A DNA stretch of 64,000 nucleotides, taken from the NCBI GenBank assembly GCA_943737045.1, contig CALSFV010000204.1, positions 1 to 64,000 on the forward strand. The letters are read 5' to 3'. Each line of letters starts with the position of its first letter. The stretch's first letter is position 1. This stretch comes from Parapristionchus giblindavisi (taxonomy: Eukaryota; Nematoda; Chromadorea; Rhabditida; Diplogasteridae). Under the pieces are notes generated by a model, which saw nothing but the letters and a program-made list of their open reading frames with translations, had not been told where the DNA came from and searched no databases. This document shows positions 1 to 10,829 of this stretch, in pieces. Made by a program: the position numbers and the translations under genes.

Positions 1-1141
1 TCTGGCAATACTATCTCGATTTCGTTGTCTGCGAGAGAGTGTTGCCAGAGCGGAGAGTAAAATTAGCTCGGATGGGGGGCAAAGGACTGGGGACATTTGA
101 GCAAGTCATCTCTTATTGATGTACTTTATATTATTTTGTCCTCCAACAATAGGTCTAGACTCCATATAATGGTTTGTCTGACTAATTGCCTGGGGGCGGT
201 GAATGAGAAGGAGGAAGTGGTCGAGCGCTTATTTCATTTTTACTATTTCCAGTCCAAGAGGACGTCATTTGGAACATCAACAAAATATTGTAAATATGTC
301 ATTTTCAGGTCACGGAGATGACGTCTTCAGTATTGACCGTATAAAATACACTTGTTTATTTGGTACGAGAGTAGTCAACCACTGCCACAATGAATTTCTA
401 TGTTTAGAGAGAGAGCACCGGTGAGAGAGTAGGTAGATCAGAGAGAGCGAGGAAGGAAATGAGGAAAGAGTGGGGAGTTAATCGATAGTTCTTCCTCTGT
501 TTAGCAGCAGTAGCAATGAAATTATGCAAGTACATTTTATACGGACAATAACTCTTTGGTACGTCTTCGGTTTCTTTATTCGATTCCTTCTCTCCGGTTC
601 AGTCCAAAGCTCTCCCAGCTTGAGGAGAGCTCGGGGAGCATTTCGCACCCGTGGACATCATCCTCCCAGTGAGGTGGAAGACCCGTCCGTTTGATCGAAA
701 TGGTCGAATTATGGGGGGGGGGTGAGGGGAGGGGGAGGCAAGAAACCGAAGAAGTTCCAACTCTTTCCTAGGTCCACACATTGATGTAGTCGGACTTGGA
801 TGTTAACCAATGGTCATATGACTTATTCCATCGACTCTTACAGACACAAGCTGATTTTACTCTCCGCTCTGACCATACACTCTCGCCTACAAAGAAGACG
901 AGAGAGTAGTGAACACTTTATGAACGTCAATCATAAAAAAATATTGTAAATAAATATGTTTCAAGCAAGAAGCATAAATGCACCTATGCTCGGGGAATTG
1001 CTTTTTCTGCACCATATATTTTTTGCTACCCAGGATTTTCTTGAAAGGACGGTAATAGTGGAATATTTTCGCGAATAAATTGTGAATACAGAAAGACATC
1101 AGAAGATATTCTACATTTCAGGTACATAAATAATAGATATT
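1..1141. other. Gene-poor start of window with repeat fragments
   Basis: I see no credible exon chain here. The first 80 bases and about 850-905 carry pieces of the ACTCTCCGCTCTG inverted-repeat family that is better preserved at 1146-1258. Bases 320-375 (around GACCGTATAAAATACACTTG) recur inverted near 53220-53272, so this is a dispersed repeat. A G tract of about 10 lies near 712-722. Open frames in this stretch are short and show no splice-linked continuation. Confidence 0.5.
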
Positions 1142-1145
1142 TTAA

Positions 1146-1258
1146 AGGCACACCACTAGCTAATTTCACTCTCCGCTCTGACAACGCTCTCTCGCAGACA
1201 AACAAAGCGAAAGAGAATTGCCAAAGCGGAGAGTGTCAAAGTAGCTCGGGATGTGCCT
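1146..1258. mobile_element. TTAA-flanked MITE, piggyBac-like (family type copy)
   Basis: Seen: a 113-bp inverted repeat with ends AGGCACACC / GGATGTGCCT, inner arms CACTCTCCGCTCTG and CAAAGCGGAGAGTG, flanked on both sides by TTAA (1142-1145 and 1259-1262). Known: an exact TTAA target duplication is the signature of the piggyBac superfamily. Inferred: a non-autonomous MITE of that type. Related copies are at 13041-13153, 21031-21112, 27951-28060 and 28328-28445. There is no coding capacity. Confidence 0.75.
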
Positions 1259-1262
1259 TTAA

Positions 1263-2102
1263 AGGTTTCTTCCCATATCTCTGTTTCTCACTCTCTCTCA
1301 ATCCCTATTTATCTCTCTCTCACACTCGCAGTTGTGCGTCACAACTTTTTTTGAGTGGCCTCTATAGTTGTTTGTGAGGGACTACTTTTTCACGAGACAT
1401 GTCCTTGAATATGCTTTTTTTAAAGTTAATAATTTGAAAAAAAAAATTAAAATATGTTATACGTTCACTTAAATACTAGACTAGAAAATGTTAATAAATT
1501 AAATTAATAATGAGCTTCATGGTGTTTCTGAAATGAATATTTCAAGAAACAGTGATACGCGGAAACATCTGATTGCGCTACAGATACTTTATTTATACAC
1601 CTCAAGTATACTGTACTTCTGTACCGTATGTTTACTGTAGTTAAATACCGTAGGTGTCTATACTATGATAATAACAATTTACAAGAGAACACGGTACAAG
1701 TACTCATATACCGTAGTCTTTGAGTATGCGCAGTCAAAGAGATCAGAATCCAGCATCAATTGACGTTTATTGAATGAATAGAGAGAAGGTCACATTATAC
1801 ATCGAAGATTGGGCAGCTACGGTAGTAGAGGTAAAGATGATACGGTATCATTTGGGTACGGTAGCCAATCAATCGATATCTATCACTTTCGAGGTGCAGC
1901 ACGCTTGCTACTGTCACTGTCTTCACTCTTGGGCTGCTTTGTTGGCTTAGGCTACAAAAGATCAAAGATCACAAGTGGGCGGAGTCTCACTCGATACTTA
2001 CTCTAGAGTACTGGAGTGCGGTGATAAACTTCTTCATGAAAACGGCTTCATTCTTCCGTCGAGTCTGATCAACATTCTGCTCTGGCTCCTGCAACGATTG
2101 CT
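1263..2102. other. Intergenic, no gene seen
   Basis: AT-rich sequence downstream of the 2216-3241 gene. It holds scattered TACGGTA/CTACAGTA words around 1600-2000 but no frame that connects to plausible splice sites. Confidence 0.4.
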
Positions 2103-2226
2103 CGATTACGGTAATCGATAGGATTACGGTAATCGATAGGATTACGGTAATCGATAGGATTACTGAAGTTCGATAGGATTACGGTAATCGATAGGATTAC
2201 TGTAGTTCGATAGGATTACTGTACTT
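2103..2226. repeat. Short tandem repeat, 18-19 bp unit GATTACGGTAATCGATAG
   Basis: About six to seven head-to-tail units of GATTACGGTAATCGATAG, with variant units ending in CTGAAGTTCGATAG and CTGTAGTTCGATAG. Read on the minus strand, the array overlaps the end of the adjacent coding region: the stop codon at 2216-2218 lies inside a unit, so the 3' end of that gene runs into the satellite. Confidence 0.9.
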
Positions 2227-3241
2227 CACTAACCAGATCAACCTTAGTAGATTCGACTATAATCTGTGTCGCATCTTCCTTCTTATCCTTAGCTTTCGAT
2301 CTCAGAGATGAATCAGGACTATTTACATTACTATTGTTAGCGGATGCCTGAATTTCAGTCTGCTTATTGGCCCTGACTGGAAAGCTACCGTACCCTTTCC
2401 TTAAATAACGAGTTATCCTTGCTAGTGGGCTCATGAAGCTTGAGTCCATTTTCGCTTGTATGTCTCCGGGGTCTCGAAGTCTCCGGTCTTCCCTTCTTCG
2501 AGTGTCTCTTGCCTATCTGAGGCTGCTTTGAGACATACTCCTCCTTCGGATTGTCCGCTTTCTGTTTCTACAAATTAATTTACAGAAATGATTATATGCA
2601 ATGATAATATATAATCAATAATCAATTTTATTAATAACAATACAATTTACGTATTACCTCGAATATTCTCATCGATTCATCCTTAGCGTCCGAGTTGGGT
2701 CTAGAAAGTATTGATTGATTTGGAATCGATTACAGTAATCCTTACGGTGCATCAGTGACCTCTCGTGGATGTTGACCTGACAGCAATTGATCCTGAATCA
2801 GAATTAGTTTTGAATAAACATTGCTAACGCCTAAACTTTGAAATGGGGATAAGGTTTGCAACTTCCCGTAAATGAAAAACTAATGGCTAATGAAAAAAAT
2901 GAACTGACAAGGAGAGTATCGAGTCAATTTTTCTTGTACAGCATAAAGTATATTATTATTCCAAAAAAAGCTATTTTCCTAACTTAGAGGTATGAAAATT
3001 TGATTTATTGATTGATTTGTTCATCTATTTATTGATTAATTGATTGCTCGATTAAAGTAACCTTAATCTGTTTTCTGGTCCGGTTATCCATCTTTTCTCC
3101 TCTGCCGATAGCGCCCATCATCGAGCTGCTCTTCTTCTTCACTGGCTTCGGACGGCCATTGTCCGGACGACTATTTTCCGGACGACTATTAACCGGCTTT
3201 CGAGACACGGACGAGGTATGGGGTGATGAGGCTGACGACAT
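2216..3241 (-). CDS. Unrecognised basic, Ser/Lys/Arg-rich protein (5 exons, 191 aa)
   Basis: I do not recognise a family. Coding exons, in order: 3241-3062, 2792-2746, 2700-2658, 2567-2394, 2347-2216; lengths 180+47+43+174+132 = 576 nt, 191 codons plus stop, all junctions GT-AG and in phase. The third and fourth introns are short (90 and 46 nt). The N-terminus is Ser-rich (MSSASSPHTSS), then comes a stretch with repeated SRP/NGRP units and RKP/KPVKKK basic clusters (residues about 15-40); the middle holds KRHSKKGRP (residues about 109-117) and the C-terminus more Lys/Glu. No membrane segment, signal peptide or cysteine pattern is visible, so I infer a mostly disordered, possibly nucleic-acid-binding or nuclear protein. 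An AG acceptor (CCTGATTAG) lies about 30 nt before the ATG and could be a trans-splice site. The stop comes from a tandem repeat. Five in-phase exons argue for a real gene; the function is open. Confidence 0.7.
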
Positions 3242-3777
3242 AAGGGAAGTAGAGGAGACGGAGAGAAGGTGACTAATCAGGACGAAATATGAGATGGAGA
3301 ATGAAGGAAAATCAGATTGGATCGAACGTGAAAGTTGCAAAGTTTGCAAAGTTTGTAAACATTATTACATTAAACATTGATTTAGCGTTGATTATTTTAT
3401 TAAAGTTAAGACATTCGCGTGACCGGTCGCAATCCAGAAATATATGTATTTGCATTTTCCCACTCTCACAGAGCGTCATATAGAATCATTGATTTAATCT
3501 TATTTTTATTGGTAACGTTTCAACTCGGTATATTTCTATCATGGATCTTTTCTTCGTAGACTTCTACCTTCAAGTGTACATATTTAATTAATTTTTTTTT
3601 GGAGATTGTGTAAAACGTGGAGACTTTTCACCGATTTTTTCTTTTCGCAACTTTTGAACATAGCTCTCACTCAAGTTCTCTTGTACTCTGTTCAAATGTA
3701 AAAAGAAATTTAAAGAAAAGGCATTAATAGAAACATTCCTCATTTTCTCTAATGAGAACGAAAAAAGCAAAAGATAA
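3242..3777. other. Upstream region of the 2216-3241 gene, with inverted-repeat remnant
   Basis: No exon chain found. Bases about 3600-3690 contain GTGTAAAACG and ACTTTTGAACA words that match the small foldback at 9918-10014, so a decayed copy of that element is likely here. The tRNA's T-run terminator (minus strand TTTT) lies at about 3769-3772. Confidence 0.4.
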
Positions 3778-3849
3778 TGGAGGTATGGGGAATCGAACCC
3801 CAGACTTCTCGCATGCAAAGCGAGCGCTCTACCCCTGAGCTATACCCCC
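3778..3849 (-). tRNA. tRNA-Ala, anticodon TGC
   Basis: Read on the minus strand, 72 nt fold as a complete cloverleaf. The acceptor stem is GGGGGTA with TACCTCC, including the G3:U70 wobble pair that is the identity element of alanine tRNAs. The anticodon arm is CTCGC-TTTGCAT-GCGAG, giving anticodon TGC. The T arm is TGGGG-TTCGATT-CCCCA, and the discriminator base is A at 3778. A TTTT run follows within 10 nt as a pol III terminator. The A box (TAGCTCAGGGGTAG) and B box (GGTTCGATTCC) are intact. It has no intron and looks functional, unlike the degenerate tRNA-like segments elsewhere in the window. Confidence 0.96.
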
Positions 3850-4017
3850 ACATTTGAAAAGGCATTATTGGCATATATCAAAGTAGCTAAGCTATCTAAG
3901 TGCTATTCGCTCTTCGAAAGATTGTGAGAAGTCAATCATCCTCTGATTTCACTGTTTAGTTGATCTTAGTGCTAAACTGTAATACTGTAAAACATTGTCC
4001 ATAACCATTCGATTTTT

Positions 4018-4158
4018 GGCACTACTTCAGAATAGGGTACCAGTACACCGGGCAAGTCCAAAAGGACGTGAAAAATGAAATTAACACAAAGGAAAGGACG
4101 TTTATATTAGGCAATTATAATATTATTTAGGACTGGTACCCTATTCTGAAGTAGTGCC
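4018..4158. mobile_element. hAT-like MITE, 141 bp, 8-bp TSD CGATTTTT
   Basis: Perfect terminal inverted repeats of at least 27 bp beginning GGCACTACTTCAGAATAGGG, flanked by the direct repeat CGATTTTT at 4010-4017 and 4159-4166. The 8-bp TSD points to hAT-type transposition; the TIR start differs from the usual CAG/TAG, so another 8-bp-TSD superfamily is possible. The near-perfect arms suggest a recent insertion. Confidence 0.8.
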
Positions 4159-4435
4159 CGATTTTTAAAAATTGCGATTTATTTTTAAGGTCGCTTTTAA
4201 GGTCGCTAAAAGTCGCAAAAAACAACAGTGCCTACGTTCACGTTTACTGTGTTCCATTTACTATTACAATATTTCCTCTATCTATCACTCGTATCTATTA
4301 TCATTCCCATCAATAACATCCATTCCTCAAATTACGTGTGACTACCTTCAATCCCAGCAATAGATCATTTTCCTCTAACTAATCAATATCAGAGCTGTTT
4401 CATGATATCAATTTTTCATGATTGAGGTCGTTCCA

Positions 4436-5284
4436 ATGTCGTCTACCGTACGCTTGATCTTGCTAGTAATGTGCGCGATTTCCGTGGCTTCGGCCAATCT
4501 CGAATTCTTATTCGGTAGACCACAACAGACGTGTCCGTGAGTGACGTAATATTATGTTAATTAATTTTATTTTTAATAATTTGAAAAAAAACCGTACAGG
4601 CCCTGCATCTGCAACAATGTCGTCTCGCAAGCGCAGAGTCAAGCGGCCGGACTGGCAGGAGGAGGAGGTAAGGAATGCTTTATCTATCATAGCAGAAAAT
4701 AAACTTGGTTTTCCTGAAATACACATACAGAAATAGAGATCAAAACACCACAAGGCACATTATTATCTTTTATAGCATTATTTAAGCTGTTAACTGAATA
4801 CTATTGATCCTTTATAAACTCCTACTCCCATAATTTCTTGCTTGCTTGTAAAATGAAGAACCAAACATTTCGCTTCTGCTATTTTCTATTGTCATTCATT
4901 GCTCCAACATAAGATTGCTTCAAGCACGTCTCTGCAGTCCGATCTATCAGTAAAGCGCCGATCCTTGGGGTACTGCAATCGTAACAGTGCCATGGGAGGT
5001 CAAAGAGCCGAGCAGAGAGAACTCCAATGTTCATATCTGATAAAGAGATTTCTGAAAGCTATTTACCTTATTAGCAATAAATCCCATTTTTTATGTTTTT
5101 TTCTCAAACATTTATGATTTACATTTATAATCATTAAAAAATTATTTATTTGTGTACAGGAGGTGGCGCTCCTCCACCTCAATCTGCAGCACCACCACCC
5201 TATCAAGGAGGAGGAGGAGGACCACCATACGGCGGCAACTCGAGAGCTAATGCCAACGGCAGAGGACAGGCATGGGGTGGATAG
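4436..5284 (+). CDS. Small secreted Gly/Pro-rich protein (3 exons, 97 aa)
   Basis: Exons 4436-4536, 4600-4667 and 5160-5284 (101+68+125 = 294 nt) join in phase with GT-AG introns and end in TAG. Residues 1-20 are a clear signal peptide: a basic residue at 6, hydrophobic core LILLVMCAISV, and an SVASA cleavage site. The mature part begins NLEFLFGR, then a cysteine cluster CPPCIC (residues about 33-38), and a low-complexity tail with runs of Gly (GGGGGG), PPP and a second Gly run, ending in NGRGQAWGG. Inferred: a secreted structural, mucus-like or antimicrobial-type peptide; many nematode secreted Gly-rich peptides look like this, but I cannot assign a family. An AATAAA signal lies downstream at about 5552. 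Divergent from the tRNA gene upstream. Confidence 0.72.
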
Positions 5285-7044
5285 CCATATTAGATCTTTG
5301 ATCTTTAGTCTTTGATCTTTGGACTTTCTTGTTTGGATAAAGTGATCTCTGTTTGCTGGTTAGCGATCTGAACATCTTTTTTTCACTTTATCGTTCGCAA
5401 AATGAAGAAACGTGATGTTGTCAAACATATCAAATGTATGTATGCACGAGCAAGATAGAGTTTTCGTATGTTATGTGCAACTGTTCGTAATTATCAAGTT
5501 TCATAAGTTATCTTGAATGAGATTCTCTTTTCTTTCTGCTTCTTGTTTTAAAATAAAATTCTTTTCTTTTTAATTCTTTAAAAAAGCGGAGATTTGGAAT
5601 TCTTGAATTCTCTCAGAGACTGAATGATAGATCTTGCGGATATGAAGATTCCCTTTGTTGTTTTGGCCTCATTGATATGCTGATAAAGTATTGATAATAT
5701 TATGATTACTCAGATCTTGATATCTTGACAACATTGATATCGTGATGAGAAAGAGAGAAAAAACAATTTGCCAGGAAAAACTCGTTCTTCGTCAGGGATC
5801 TTCAAAATATGAAATACATATACACAATGTCCTTTCGCCCTTATGACTTGTTGTTAATACATAGACTACAGTTAAATTAATTTAATTATACATATCAGGG
5901 ACGAAACAGTGGACCGTTTTGAATTAATTAGTTTAAAAAAATTGTAATCTTACCCATTCAATTTCTAGAGTACACTGTACAAATTTCCTATTATTCATCA
6001 CTCATCTTATCCATTTCCATGTCCATAAACGCCTAATTGCCGGCTCATCAAATCAATAATCATCCCAACTACCGTATCCTGCACATCACAAATCATTTGA
6101 TATCTTACCAATCTTCATTCCTTCAAGATCCAATCAATCATCAAACAAAGAACGCATAATTAAGGGGGGGGGGCACAATTGAAAAGTAATAGAGATAAAT
6201 AATTGGATGACAGAGGGGTTAATACACAAGAACAAAATCGATATCTATGATACCTAAATACAGTAATGGTTAATACAAAAACATGATTAAATGAACACAA
6301 AAAAACCAATTGATTACGATGAAACTAGTAAAGAAAAGACTATATAACAGTCCTATAGGGTGATAAAAGATGAGGGAGTAACCGTAACCTAGGCGAGATT
6401 GCAATTCAAATTTGAAATAAAATATAAATTTCAAATTTAGCGCCACTGACGACGTTTACTAATTGGTTGGTGTAGTGAGCAAGCGGTCCGGGGGGACTTC
6501 TCCGACGACGATTGTCACACTACACTCGTGCGAGCGGGACAGAAAATGTGGATAGAATTAGAAGGAATTGGAAAATTTGTGAAACGTCGACCACACAACG
6601 CGCACACCACGGACACCATACGGTGTCCACACATGATTCATAAATGCACAACTATCGAACGATTGAATGGAGCAGGTGATTGATTGATTGGGGGAAAGAG
6701 TGAGTGCGGGAACTGGGGGACTCCGTTTAGGAGTGACTACGACGACGAACAATCGATATCAGTGAGCTACCGTAATCCACGTGATAGACTACCGTAGTCA
6801 CCGAGCGATCGCGTCGAGAGCCATGGTGGGGGCAGAGGGATGCCGCCTTCGCAAACAAAGTGATGCAACTAATCATGGGAGAATAATGTGCAGACAACAA
6901 ACTTGACCCTTTTAAGCTACAACAACAACAATAAGCAGAATAAACGTTACACGAGAGGTACTGTAGATCAGATGATAGGCGGGGTTACGGTAGATCATTG
7001 GGATAGGGGGCGGGGCTTAGTAACAGGGGGGGGCAACATCCGGC
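5285..7044. other. Intergenic between two convergent genes
   Basis: No exon chain seen. It contains a G tract at about 6163-6171, TACGGTA/CTACCGTA words near 6760-6800 and 6960-7000, and otherwise AT-rich sequence. The 3' ends of the secreted-peptide gene and of the cytochrome b5 reductase gene face each other across it. Confidence 0.45.
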
Positions 7045-10000
7045 TTAGAAGGTAAAGCGGTTGTCGGGTGCGTACGCGAGCTTGTCGAGGTTGGGAGCGC
7101 ACGCAAAGTTGATCTGAAAAATGCAAAGATCAAAGATCAACATTTTAGGTTTCTAATCAATATTATAAATAAGTCAAGCAACTTTCCCTGTTATATATTT
7201 ATGCAATGTTTTATCAACTGGCAATTTTTGCACGCAAAGTGTGTGCGTCTGTTGCAAATGTAATCAAACTTAAAGACAGCCATGTCAAAGTTAAATCCAT
7301 CGTGAAACATCTAACCAACAGGTGCACAATCCATGTATTGCGTAAATTCACCGGGAACACATCATGTCACCGTAACCCTACTATAACGGTTACGGTAGCA
7401 CAACCTCCACCTCTTCCTACAGTACCACCTACAGTATCCTACAACTACAGCATGCACTCACCATGGGAGGGGGTCCGCACATGAGGATGGCGGTATCGTC
7501 AGCTGGCGCCGGAAGATGCTCCGAGATCATCTTATCGTCGATGAAGCCTAAAGATCAAAGATCAAAAATCATACAGGCACGCCCAAACCGTTTACCGGCA
7601 AACGTGGTGTCACAAACAGGGGGGGGGGGTTAGTCAAACGCCTACGGCTATGACGTCACATTTGTCGACAAATGGTTGTGCCAGCGTTCGTGGATGGTAT
7701 GGATCGTTTTAGATTCTCTCTAGTTATTTCTTAAAAACTGTAACACAATCCATTTTTAGTCTTCATTTTAGTCTCGTTCACAGTATTCTGGTGTAAGCAA
7801 TTCTCCTTTGAAATCCATACAAGCGATAGAGCATTAGTTTTGAGAGAGTTTCTGTGTTGCGCGGTCGTTCTGGATTTCAAAAGGGAGAGGGTACTGTGCT
7901 TTCTTTATAAATGAATAGCTCCACTGACCCTTGGAGAAGGTCCACTCTGTGGGTGGTCTGTCCACCGTGTACCACACCTTGAACCGACCGGGATGCTCAG
8001 CGGCCAGCGCATCCAGCTCCTCTCTGAAGACACAATCGCTCATTGATCGATTAAAAATTTAAAAATTTGAATTTGACGCGAGTTCCTGATATTTTAAAGG
8101 CAGAAAAGGCGCCAAACCTGCACAGGATGTCCTCCTCAGTCTGATTGGCGAAAAGAAGCGAGAGCTGCGTCTGATCGGAGAGATCACGAAGTACCGCGGC
8201 GATGAGCTGTAAATCGATAATTAATCAATAAATAGATTAGCTAATCCATAATTGGCGTTTGCCAACAATATATCAGCTGCCGTTGCACAAATCTCCACTA
8301 TAACAAACCCGAACAGAACCGAACATAATTATATTATTACTATTATTATTATCATCACTTATTATTAATATTAATCATGAACCGTCAAGAGAAAAAAAAC
8401 AAATGCTGAGCAATTCATGAAATAACATAACGAGCGTGAAACGCCAATCCACCAACCTGGAGCATGGGCGTGATTCCCGTTCCGCCGGCAATCATTCCGA
8501 ATCTACAAAGGATCAATAAATCAATAAATCAATCGATCGATCGATCAGTTTTTCAACAAAATAAGCTCTTAAATCTCTCGAAAAACCAATCAATAATGCA
8601 TGGGTGGGCGCGTGAAAACTAATTCTTTTTGCGCACAGCCTTGCCTTCCCTTGCGAGGCTTTGCGCATAGCCTTGCCTCGCAAAAATTGGAAAATTTCCA
8701 GTCATATCTGCTAAAAATGCCCATGCGCATAGCCTTGCCTTGCAATTATCCGGTTTGCGCATAGCCTTTCCCCCAGCGTGCCCACCTATGCAATAATGTG
8801 AAATCAGTCAATAATCAAGGATCAATCATCAGGCTTTCAGCAAAATATGCTCTTAAATCTCTAAATCGATCGATAATCACCGATCAATATCTACCGTACC
8901 TCTTGAAGGAGCGGAGATGAGGCGGGGATTTGTTGTCGGGACGGACGGCCAGCTTGCCGTTTCCTATAGAGCAATAGCTTATCAGTCAATCGATAATTTA
9001 AAAATCAATCAATAATCGATCAAATAATCACTGGGCATACCTTGGTAGACAATCTTGCCCGAAGGACCGCGGAAGTCAATCTGCAACGATGACACCAATC
9101 AACTATATCCACAGATGACAACCGTATCTAATCAATTAATAATATAATCGGATGATTATTAAAAACATTTCATCAATTGCTTCCATTTGAATGAATGAGC
9201 ACCCCCTAATTACGACCGTATAATTTTTTTTTAATCCATACTTACCGTATCTCCAATCTTGAGCGACTCGAGATACTGGGACATCTTACCGCCCTCAGGG
9301 AAGCGAGGATTGATATCCTTGAAGTACACCTGAAAGAAACGGTGACGATCAGGGATCAAACTACAAATGCAAGGTAAAGATCAAAGTTCAAACCTCAAAC
9401 TACAATGTAAAGATCAAAGATCAAACTACACTCGTACCTTGATCATAAGCTCGACGTAGCCTTTGTCTTCGTCCGACGACACAGGAGTATAGGGGCGAAC
9501 GACGAGCTTGCCGTCAATCTGAACAGAGATCAAAGATCAAAATCAAACTACAATGTAGTAATCGAAATTATGATTTAAAGCTTCTTCAATAATTTTGCGC
9601 TAAATTCATGGCACGGAAAAGGCTCCAACGATCAAGAAACCATCAATCAATAATCACGCTGAAGCTTTTAGGAAGCGTGAGAGTTCGAAGATTAAAGATC
9701 AAAGATCAGCAAACCTTGGCTGACAAGTAGACGTGCTGACCGGTGGGCAGACCGAGGACGTGATCGTTCGAGGGGAGCTTGAAGCGGAACTTGCGGGTAT
9801 CGTGCGAAATCTGGTAAAATATTGATTGATTAACCGTAATTTTTCATGAAATTCAAACAAATATAGCCAAAATGCACTGGGCAATAATATTGTTGTAGCC
9901 TACAGGCAACTTATGATCTGTTCAAAAGGTACGAAAAGAAAAGTAAAACAGGCGAGAGAGTGTGTAAAACGAGGAGAGTTTTCTCTTTATGAGTTTTGTG

Positions 10001-10326
10001 TGACTTTTGAACAGTACATGTGGTGAATATCAACAACTTACGACAATCTTATCGGAGAGAGGCAGTGCGTACTTGGCCTGATCGTCCAGCAGCGTGCGCT
10101 TGACCTTCTTCTGCAAAGATCAAAGATCACTACAGTAATCACAAAGATCAAAAATCACTACAGTAATCCCAAAGATCACTACAGTAATCCCAAAGATCAA
10201 AGATCACTACCGTACCCCGCATCCACATCCGCCCTTCTTCCAGAATAGATAGAGTGCGGTGGCGAGTACGACGATAACCGTAGCAGGCAGAGCCACCGAG
10301 ACGACGCCGCTACCTCGCTCGCCCAT
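7045..10326 (-). CDS. NADH-cytochrome b5 reductase (CYB5R family), 12 coding exons, 309 aa
   Basis: Flavoprotein that passes electrons from NADH through FAD to cytochrome b5, serving lipid desaturation, elongation and sterol synthesis at the ER or outer mitochondrial membrane. Exons: 10326-10216, 10110-10042, 9810-9715, 9518-9438, 9329-9246, 9080-9041, 8963-8900, 8502-8457, 8206-8118, 8023-7929, 7547-7462, 7113-7045; total 930 nt in phase. Residues about 10-28 form a membrane anchor ([19 protein letters not shown]). FAD motif RPYTPVS is at 100-106, the second flavin motif GGKMS at 132-136, NADH motif GGTGITP at 188-194, and CGPPPM at 282-287, just before the last exon, which ends in FTF. Length matches the animal family (about 300 aa). 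I chose the ATG at 10326 because an acceptor (TTACAG) lies 24 nt upstream with no upstream exon needed, as expected for trans-splicing; an upstream exon ending in ATG near 15595 is a weaker alternative. Confidence 0.95.
7590..7695. repeat. Foldback repeat in cytochrome b5 reductase intron
   Basis: The ends ACCGTTTACCGGCAAACG and GTCGACAAATGGTTGTGCC are imperfect inverted repeats around ACGCCTACGGC. The same words (GCCTCCGCCTACGG, GCCGGCAAACGG) make the repeat near 52440-52590. A G tract of about 12 lies inside at 7618-7630. A dispersed MITE-like family; no TSD resolved. Confidence 0.5.
7777..7880 (+). repeat. Dispersed ~105-bp repeat, copy 1
   Basis: Starts CACAGTATTCTGGT and ends near GCGGTCGTTCTGG. 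Two more copies occur at 12097-12205 and 12278-12395. This copy sits in an intron of the reductase gene. It is not an inverted repeat and has no coding content that I can support; origin unknown. Confidence 0.7.
8599..8790. mobile_element. hAT-like MITE, 192 bp, 8-bp TSD CAATAATG
   Basis: Inverted ends CATGGGTGGGC and GCCCACCTATG, flanked by perfect direct repeats CAATAATG (8591-8598 and 8791-8798). Inside are several copies of GCGCATAGCCTTGCC. The same family with the same length is at 31084-31275 and 58183-58374. It lies within an intron of the cytochrome b5 reductase gene. The 8-bp TSD and CATAGGTGG ends fit the hAT superfamily. Confidence 0.88.
9918..10014. repeat. Small foldback element in reductase intron
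   Basis: Ends CTGTTCAAAAGG and ACTTTTGAACAG are inverted repeats around a purine-rich centre with AGAGTGTGTAAAACGAGG. Similar words occur near 3600-3690. A MITE-like element without a clear TSD. Confidence 0.55.
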
Positions 10327-10462
10327 CACTGGTGATGACGACGGTTGGGACTGTAATTAAATAAATAATTAAGTAAATAGTTAAATTAAATTAAATAACT
10401 AATAATACAAAGGACTAAAGACGTATACAACCATTGAAGCCCGTATCGCGAAAGGGGTTAAG

Positions 10463-10829
10463 TAGGGTTGGCAATAACGCACACGCATTGCGGGCCCGCA
10501 ATGCTCTGTGAAATCATTGCGGGCCCGCAACCTCGAAAGGAGAGGAGGGGAAGTGATTGCGGGCCCGCAATAGCATTGCGGGCCCGCAACGACTACTTTA
10601 TTCCTACCCTCTACTTTTTGTGATCGGTCGTTCTTCTATGTTCTCTTCACTTTCCTTCGTTCTCTCGTTGCGGGCCCGCAATGCTATTGCGGGCCCGCAA
10701 TCGCTCCCCCTCTCCTCTCTCCAAGTTTGCGGGCCCGCAATGATTTTTCACCGCACTGCGGGCCCGCAATCATTAGCAATAAAAAGACAAATCTATTGCG
10801 GGCCCGCAACCCCCGAATAGCCAACTCTA
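10463..10829. mobile_element. hAT-like element of nested GCGGGCCCGC palindromes, TSD GGGTTAAG
   Basis: Flanked by perfect 8-bp direct repeats GGGTTAAG (10455-10462, 10830-10837), with ends TAGGGTTGGCAATAA and GAATAGCCAACTCTA, a typical hAT-style terminus. Inside are nine copies of the palindrome TTGCGGGCCCGCAA, with small end variants, at about 10487, 10514, 10556, 10575, 10668, 10685, 10727, 10755 and 10795. Eight of them are arranged as mirror images: the spacers between palindromes on the left (for example a GGAGAGGAGGGG-rich spacer and a 3-nt AGC spacer) are inverted in the same order on the right. It can form one large hairpin made of smaller hairpins. It lies about 130 bp upstream of the reductase start. 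No coding capacity. Confidence 0.9.

Noticed and set aside
10485..10812. CRISPR-like array of GCGGGCCCGC repeats
   Set aside because: Spacers are unequal, mirror-ordered, and the unit is a palindrome inside an element with 8-bp TSDs in a eukaryotic genome; this is a transposon, not a CRISPR array.
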